Below are positions 6,294 to 9,879 of a DNA stretch of 9,879 bases, piece by piece. The position numbers and the translations under genes were made by a program. This DNA is from Candidatus Segatella caccae. GTDB taxonomy: Bacteria > Bacteroidota > Bacteroidia > Bacteroidales > Bacteroidaceae. The notes beneath the pieces are model-generated. The model was given only the letters and a program-made list of their open reading frames with translations. It searched no databases and was not told where the DNA came from. Each line of letters starts with the position of its first letter. The stretch's first letter is position 1. The stretch spans positions 1-9,879 of the forward strand of contig USOQ01000081.1 in NCBI GenBank assembly GCA_900556395.1, written 5' to 3'.

Positions 6294-7643
6294 ATGAGCC
6301 CTTCTCTCTTCGAATGGTCGGTATCGCAATTCATTGCGCAACATCAGCTACTCGACAAGGCAAAACCATACTTGGTGGCCCTGTCGGGAGGAGCCGACAG
6401 CGTGGCCCTATTGTTGGCACTTTGCCATTTAGACTACCGAGCCGAAGCCTGTCATTGCAACTTTAGACTGCGTGGCAACGAGTCTGACCGCGACGAACAG
6501 TTCTGCGTGGCCCTGTGCCAGCGACTCTCTGTGCCACTCCACCGCATACACTTCGACACCACTCAGTATGCATCACTTCACAAAGTCAGCATTGAGATGG
6601 CTGCACGCGAACTGCGCTATCGGTATTTTGAGCAACTACTGACCGACACAGACGCACAGGGCATCTGTGTGGCTCATCATCGCGATGACAGCGTAGAGAC
6701 ATTTCTCATCAACCTGATTCGAGGTACTGGCATCAATGGGCTTACTGGTATTGCCCCTCGCCACGATCATGTGATACGCCCATTGCTCAATGTAAGCCGA
6801 CAAGACATATTGGATTATCTCGCCCAGCAACAACAAGACTACGTAACCGACAGCACCAACCTCGTGCCGGATGTAGTGCGCAACAAAATCAGACTACAGG
6901 TGTTACCCCTGCTCCGCACCATCAACCCCTCAGTGAGTGACAGTATAGCCACAACTGCTCAGCATTTGAGCGAAGCCAACAAAATGCTGGAAGCCATCAT
7001 AGATAACAGCCAACTTATCGTTACCGACAGCCAGGGTGTGACTTATATCAAAAAAGAGCTTCTCTTGGCGCAAGCCAGTCCTGAGTTTGTTCTTCATACC
7101 CTACTTGCGCCCTTCCACTTCTCGGGTACTTCTATCGCTGAAATTTTGAGCAGTATCGATGCTGTAGGCAAACGCTGGCAATCCTCTACACATCAACTGG
7201 TTATCGACCGCGAAAACATCCTAACACGAAGCCTTGATGCCTCTTCGAGAGTAGCCCCAACAATCAAGATTCCTGAGGCTGGAAAATACAACCTTCAGAG
7301 GGAGGATTCCTTCATCAAGGTTGACACCTACGAACGGACTCCTGATTTCCAACCCAGTCGAAAACCAATGATAGTTACGCTGGATGCCGACAAGGTGGAC
7401 TTCCCACTCACGCTACGTTCGCCACGCACAGGCGACCGATTTCGTCCGTTTGGCATGAAAGGCAGTAAGTTGATCAGCGACTTCCTTACAGATGTCAAGT
7501 GTAGCGCTTTCGACAAAGACGACCAGCTACTTATTGAAGATGCCCATCAACACATTGTATGGCTCGTAGGTCATCGCACGTCAGACGACAGTCGCATCGA
7601 CAACCACACCACTCGCATCCTTCAAATCGAATATTTATCTTAA
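6294..7643 (+). CDS. tilS: tRNA(Ile)-lysidine synthase
   Basis: TilS uses ATP and lysine to convert C34 of the CAU-anticodon tRNA-Ile2 into lysidine, so the tRNA reads AUA and is charged with Ile. It is normally essential. The PP-loop ATPase domain occupies about residues 24-220. It has SGGADS (31-36), then HHRDDSVETF (128-137) leading into LIRGTGINGL, then DSTN (186-189) and RNKIR (196-200). A helical middle region follows. The C-terminal TilS domain, at about 374-449, contains GDRFRPFGMKGSKLISDFL (380-398) and IVWLVGHR (421-428). At 449 residues it is full length. The ATG at 6294 is 28 nt after the palindromic element, with no clear Shine-Dalgarno sequence. The stop is separated by a single base from the next start, which indicates tight translational coupling with a regulator gene. 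Confidence 0.95.
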   Translation: MSPSLFEWSVSQFIAQHQLLDKAKPYLVALSGGADSVALLLALCHLDYRAEACHCNFRLRGNESDRDEQFCVALCQRLSVPLHRIHFDTTQYASLHKVSIEMAARELRYRYFEQLLTDTDAQGICVAHHRDDSVETFLINLIRGTGINGLTGIAPRHDHVIRPLLNVSRQDILDYLAQQQQDYVTDSTNLVPDVVRNKIRLQVLPLLRTINPSVSDSIATTAQHLSEANKMLEAIIDNSQLIVTDSQGVTYIKKELLLAQASPEFVLHTLLAPFHFSGTSIAEILSSIDAVGKRWQSSTHQLVIDRENILTRSLDASSRVAPTIKIPEAGKYNLQREDSFIKVDTYERTPDFQPSRKPMIVTLDADKVDFPLTLRSPRTGDRFRPFGMKGSKLISDFLTDVKCSAFDKDDQLLIEDAHQHIVWLVGHRTSDDSRIDNHTTRILQIEYLS

Positions 7644-7644
7644 C

Positions 7645-8199
7645 ATGGAATTCATCAATCATCACTTCGTTAATGCTGGTCTGTTGCTCTGCATCGCTGT
7701 GCTTATATTTCACATTTATGACCTGCGTAAAAAACTAAAACAACAGTCTTTTATTATCCGAAGACTACACCTGCAGGAACGCTCCCAACTGGCAGAGTTA
7801 GAAACCCGACCACAAGAGACGCTCAACAAACAAGAGAGTCTCTTTGTGCGCATCTGCCAATATATGGATGATGAAAAACCCTATACCGAACCAGACTTCA
7901 AACCCGAAAATCTCGCTAAAGCGCTCGCCACAAATCGTACCTATCTGGCACATGCCATCAAAATCTACGCAGGCGGACTCACCATCAACCAATTCATCAC
8001 TCGCTATCGCCTACGTTACGCCTCACAGCTCTTAGAGAATAATCTAAGTAGCTTTACACTCACTGAGATAGCAGAGAAAGCAGGATTCTCTTCTCGAAGC
8101 ACATTCAATAGACTGTTTGCACAGTTCTTTGGCGTCTCGCCATCATGCTACGAGGATATGCTCTCTCGCCAGCGAGCTGGCGAAACACCTTCTCTTTGA
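7645..8199 (+). CDS. Membrane-tethered AraC-type regulator (one transmembrane helix)
   Basis: The 184-residue protein has a single hydrophobic helix at about 8-25 (FVNAGLLLCIAVLIFHIY). Basic residues (RKKLK) come right after it, favouring an outside N-terminus and cytoplasmic C-terminus. A charged, coiled-coil-like linker follows at about 27-62. The AraC-type domain covers about 66-172, with helix-turn-helix regions near 87-106 and 139-160 (LTEIAEKAGFSSRSTFNRLF) and the signature FGVSPSCYEDM. The last dozen residues lie beyond the domain and overlap the converging gene. It starts one base after the tilS stop, so its translation is probably coupled to tilS. No sensor domain is visible; dimerisation through the linker or a membrane partner is a guess. 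It shares the DNA-binding domain type with the facing gene at 8148-9269. Confidence 0.85.
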   Translation: MEFINHHFVNAGLLLCIAVLIFHIYDLRKKLKQQSFIIRRLHLQERSQLAELETRPQETLNKQESLFVRICQYMDDEKPYTEPDFKPENLAKALATNRTYLAHAIKIYAGGLTINQFITRYRLRYASQLLENNLSSFTLTEIAEKAGFSSRSTFNRLFAQFFGVSPSCYEDMLSRQRAGETPSL

Positions 8200-9269
8200 G
8201 AGAAGACTTTCGAAAAATAAGAAAGTGACGAAAAACCAGCTGCATAAGCTACTTCCTCTAAACGTTCTTTAGGATTTTCAAGCATCAACTCTTTGGCTTT
8301 CGCTATTCTCAGTCCCGTCACCCATTCACTGAAGTTTACACCATGCACTTCCTTCAGAAATCGGGAAAGATAGGTATGATTTGTTCCGACATAGGCTGCC
8401 AAAGTGTCAAGCATCAAGTTTTGCTCCGTATATTTCTCTCTTGCAACCCAAACTCTCAGTTTACTGTCTATCAGATTGAAAACCACGTTATTGCGCGGTA
8501 TAGAAACAGACACTTGGGCTTTCTCCTGCTCTTCCCACTCTACATAAGCTTTTTCAATTTCACCATACGAAAAACTGCGATTCAGAAAGCTTATAACTAC
8601 GAAGAAATTAAACAGTAATGCGTAGCACTGAAAGAGGAAATTAAACCAAATGCCCTTGAATATAGAAATAAAAGCCAGCACACCTAACAGGACCATCAGC
8701 ACAATAATCTTATTGGTCCATGCTACAAACCGACGCTTATCTTCGGCAAAATAGTTGGCCATCACCTTTTCGTTATGCAGATAGAGTCTTCGATATTTAT
8801 ACAAAAAAGTAGCCAGATATTCAATGAGTAAAAGTGAGATAAAGCCTGTTACCCAGTTTCTCACTGCATCGAAAAACGGATGCATAGATAGAGCACAAAC
8901 GACTATCACACATAGCCATTTGATAAAATCTACGAGAAGACGTCTGCGAGTGAGATAATGATGATCAAGGAGATTGCACAAAGCATAATGGAAGATAATA
9001 TATAACAGATAGATAGCGATGACTTCATTATAAATATCGGTCACTGTAGGTGTTATAAAGCGATCGTTATAGAAAACTCCCCAATAGGTTATGTTCAGAC
9101 TCATCACTAAATAACCTGCAGCCAACAGCATTTTGGAGCGTCTATAGTACTTGTAAACACCTTCTCCATCTGGAGTTGTGAAAAAGAGTAATACCAACCC
9201 GAAGAATAGGCTCGTCGCTCCCACACACAACAAAAACTCACGATAAAAGAGGATAGTTGACATAAACAT
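8148..9269 (-). CDS. Seven-helix membrane protein with C-terminal AraC-type domain
   Basis: With the start at 9269 the protein has 373 residues. Hydrophobic segments lie at about 9-30, 46-64, 77-100, 112-129, 138-157, 186-205 and 207-229. The charged stretch near 157-182 suggests cytoplasmic loops. The AraC-type domain fills about 268-370, with helix-turn-helix regions near 285-304 (MLDTLAAYVGTNHTYLSRFL) and 337-356 (LEEVAYAAGFSSLSYFSKVF), ending in EGVSPARW. It is probably an inner-membrane one-component regulator that couples a membrane signal to DNA binding. Similar membrane-AraC proteins occur in Bacteroidetes, but their signals are mostly unknown. A reading from 9353 would add 28 residues but crosses the -7 element at 9296-9303, so ATG 9269 or 9263 is favoured. 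Its 3' end overlaps the facing AraC-type gene by 52 bp. Confidence 0.85.
   Translation of the reverse strand: MFMSTILFYREFLLCVGATSLFFGLVLLFFTTPDGEGVYKYYRRSKMLLAAGYLVMSLNITYWGVFYNDRFITPTVTDIYNEVIAIYLLYIIFHYALCNLLDHHYLTRRRLLVDFIKWLCVIVVCALSMHPFFDAVRNWVTGFISLLLIEYLATFLYKYRRLYLHNEKVMANYFAEDKRRFVAWTNKIIVLMVLLGVLAFISIFKGIWFNFLFQCYALLFNFFVVISFLNRSFSYGEIEKAYVEWEEQEKAQVSVSIPRNNVVFNLIDSKLRVWVAREKYTEQNLMLDTLAAYVGTNHTYLSRFLKEVHGVNFSEWVTGLRIAKAKELMLENPKERLEEVAYAAGFSSLSYFSKVFSQREGVSPARWRESISS
8166..8205. repeat. Two hairpins in the convergent gene overlap
   Basis: TCGCCAGC (8166-8173) and GCTGGCGA (8176-8183) are perfectly complementary around GA. CTTCTCT (8189-8195) and AGAGAAG (8199-8205) are perfectly complementary around TTG. 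Both lie where two converging genes end. They may slow or stop RNA polymerase from either side, but neither is followed by a T tract, so intrinsic termination is not proven. Confidence 0.5.
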
Positions 9270-9295
9270 ATATGTAGTAAGTTTTGGTTTTTCTG

Positions 9296-9303
9296 CAAAA
9301 ATA
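9296..9303 (-). promoter_or_regulatory. -7 element for the seven-helix regulator gene
   Basis: On the minus strand this is TATTTTTG, matching TAnnTTTG, 26 nt before the ATG at 9269. The -33 region (around 9315-9326) is only weakly TTTG-like, which would suit an activator-dependent promoter. Confidence 0.55.
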
Positions 9304-9329
9304 CATAAACTATTCGAAAAACGCTTTCC

Positions 9330-9358
9330 CAATAATGAAAAAATAATTATCAATAATG
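9330..9358. promoter_or_regulatory. Pair of CAATAATG direct repeats, 21 bp apart
   Basis: CAATAATG occurs at 9330-9337 and 9351-9358, with start-to-start spacing of exactly 21 bp. Similarity extends to CAATAATGNAAA. Direct half-sites two helical turns apart are typical of AraC-family operators. They lie just upstream of the -33 region of the seven-helix AraC-type gene, a normal activator position. Autoregulation is inferred. In A/T-rich DNA some chance repeats are expected. Confidence 0.4.
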
Positions 9359-9389
9359 CAAATTGTTTATAAACAGACTATTAGCTCTT

Positions 9390-9409
9390 TATTATTGTGC
9401 ACAATAATA
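9390..9409. promoter_or_regulatory. 20-bp perfect palindrome, operator-like
   Basis: TATTATTGTGCACAATAATA is its own reverse complement over all 20 bases and is flanked by AGCT on both sides (one copy overlapping its right edge). It carries the CAATAAT core of the direct repeats at 9330 and 9351, in both orientations. It lies about 120 bp upstream of the regulator ATG and about 107 bp before the -7 box at 9516. It may be a dimer-binding site serving either divergent transcript. Confidence 0.45.
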
Positions 9410-9515
9410 GCTTTAATTTACATCATAAATGATTTTTAATAACATAATTTGGCGATATTACAAGTAACCAAATGAGTAATTTTTGATTTTACAAGTCATT
9501 TTCATCAGGCTGCAT

Positions 9516-9523
9516 TATCTTTG
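9516..9523 (+). promoter_or_regulatory. -7 element of the candidate RNA gene
   Basis: TATCTTTG matches TAnnTTTG exactly and is identical to the ispE -7 box. No good TTTG lies at the ideal 19-bp distance; the nearest (9482-9485) is about 30 bp away. Predicted transcription start is about 9529. Confidence 0.6.
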
Positions 9524-9528
9524 CAGTA

Positions 9529-9709
9529 CAAAATAGGAAATTATAATAAGTTCTATCATTAACTTTTCTCACACGCATTGAATGTCATAAAGTTTACAAG
9601 GTTTTTTAGTTAAGTATAGTATTATGTGATTCTTTAGGTGACAGATAATAGTATAAGTATGTTTTCAAGGTATACAGGCCCCAATCGTGAGATTGGGTTC
9701 TGTTTTTTT
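9529..9709 (+). ncRNA. Candidate small RNA or attenuated leader, about 180 nt
   Basis: A TAnnTTTG box at 9516 and a strong intrinsic terminator ending at 9709 define a transcript of about 180 nt without a credible ORF. Visible internal pairings are AAGTT/AACTT (9548-9552 with 9561-9565), competing with AACTTT/AAAGTT (9561-9566 with 9589-9594), and a central stem of ATAGTATTAT (9616-9625) with ATAATAGTAT (9645-9654), 9 of 10 paired. The start and end points are inferred. Size and promoter-terminator layout resemble Bacteroidales-1 RNA, which has been proposed as the 6S RNA of this order. However, I do not see a clear closing stem between the ends, so that identity is not established. It could instead be a terminated leader of a gene beyond the window. 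Confidence 0.5.
9675..9709 (+). terminator. Strong intrinsic terminator
   Basis: CAGGCCCCAATC (9675-9686) pairs with GATTGGGTTCTG (9691-9702) around a GTGA tetraloop. The 12-bp stem has one mismatch and one G-T pair. It is followed at once by seven T (9703-9709). It is by far the best terminator in the window and ends no visible gene, which is the main reason to propose an RNA transcript before it. Confidence 0.85.
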
Positions 9710-9879
9710 AATATCCAACTCAATCCCATTATTTGATCCATTATTACAGTTCACACAAAATATAGTTGTGTTTAATAGTAAACAACACTGAGAAAGTTTT
9801 TTTAACATAAAGCTCTAAAGCAGCCAAAGGAGAATAAGAGAGGTTGGAACGTAAACAGTTGGGAATGAGCAGATTTGCA
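9710..9879. other. Right-edge intergenic sequence
   Basis: No gene can be assigned. A weak hairpin (ACACAA 9753-9758 with TTGTGT 9766-9771) and a seven-T run near 9797 are visible. An ATG at 9865 opens MSRFA up to the window edge, and the minus strand has an open frame of about 45 codons entering from the right. Both are too short to judge. Confidence 0.4.

Noticed and set aside
8189..8205. Intrinsic terminator for the tilS operon
   Set aside because: The hairpin is perfect but is followed by GACTTTCG, not a T run; it is recorded only as a hairpin.
9270..9353. A 28-residue N-terminal extension of the seven-helix regulator
   Set aside because: The extension crosses a TAnnTTTG promoter box and a CAATAATG repeat; MFMST at 9269 gives a good first membrane helix.
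9659..9736. A 25-codon ORF across the terminator at 9675-9709
   Set aside because: It runs through the terminator stem and T tract, so its coding potential is explained by chance; no Shine-Dalgarno sequence is seen.
9865..9879. Start of a new + strand gene at the window edge
   Set aside because: Only five codons (MSRFA) are visible, with no promoter that places it, so it cannot be supported.

Overview
The window looks like chromosomal DNA from a Gram-negative member of the Bacteroidales, most likely a Prevotella-type genus. Three things point there. First, several genes are preceded by the Bacteroidetes -7 element TAnnTTTG (at 356, 5296 and 9516 on +; 5234 and 9296 on -) with few clear Shine-Dalgarno sequences. 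Second, kdsB implies lipopolysaccharide with Kdo. Third, the M49 peptidase carries HECLGH, the form known from Bacteroides thetaiotaomicron. The genus is inferred from style, not from a marker gene.

Layout from left to right. 1-390 has no gene and holds a hairpin, a small degenerate repeat cluster and the ispE promoter. ispE (391-1230, +) is followed by a 162-bp palindromic repeat element and a HEAT-repeat protein of the DNA alkylation repair family (1456-2067, +). Converging on it is a three-gene minus-strand operon: a stand-alone AraC-type DNA-binding protein (4676-5116), a cytosolic M49 dipeptidyl peptidase III (2687-4648) and a Nudix hydrolase (2142-2669). It ends at an A+T-rich hairpin with a T tract. 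A divergent promoter region (5117-5345) separates this operon from kdsB (5346-6086, +). A second, 172-bp copy of the palindromic element follows kdsB, then tilS (6294-7643). One base after tilS begins a membrane-tethered AraC-type regulator (7645-8199). It overlaps by 52 bp, tail to tail, a seven-helix membrane protein with an AraC-type C-terminus (8148-9269, -). The last 600 bp hold likely control sites for that gene, then a promoter-to-terminator unit of about 180 nt with no credible ORF, a candidate small RNA or attenuated leader.

Most coding content is ordinary housekeeping: isoprenoid precursor synthesis, Kdo activation, tRNA-Ile lysidine formation and peptide turnover. The parts most worth following up are the RNA-like unit at about 9529-9709, the two related long-hairpin elements placed behind ispE and kdsB, three AraC-type proteins with three different membrane topologies, and 21-bp-spaced direct repeats upstream of the seven-helix regulator. 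I see no CRISPR array, complete insertion sequence, phage gene, tRNA or rRNA. I found no clear evidence of a wholly new multi-gene system.
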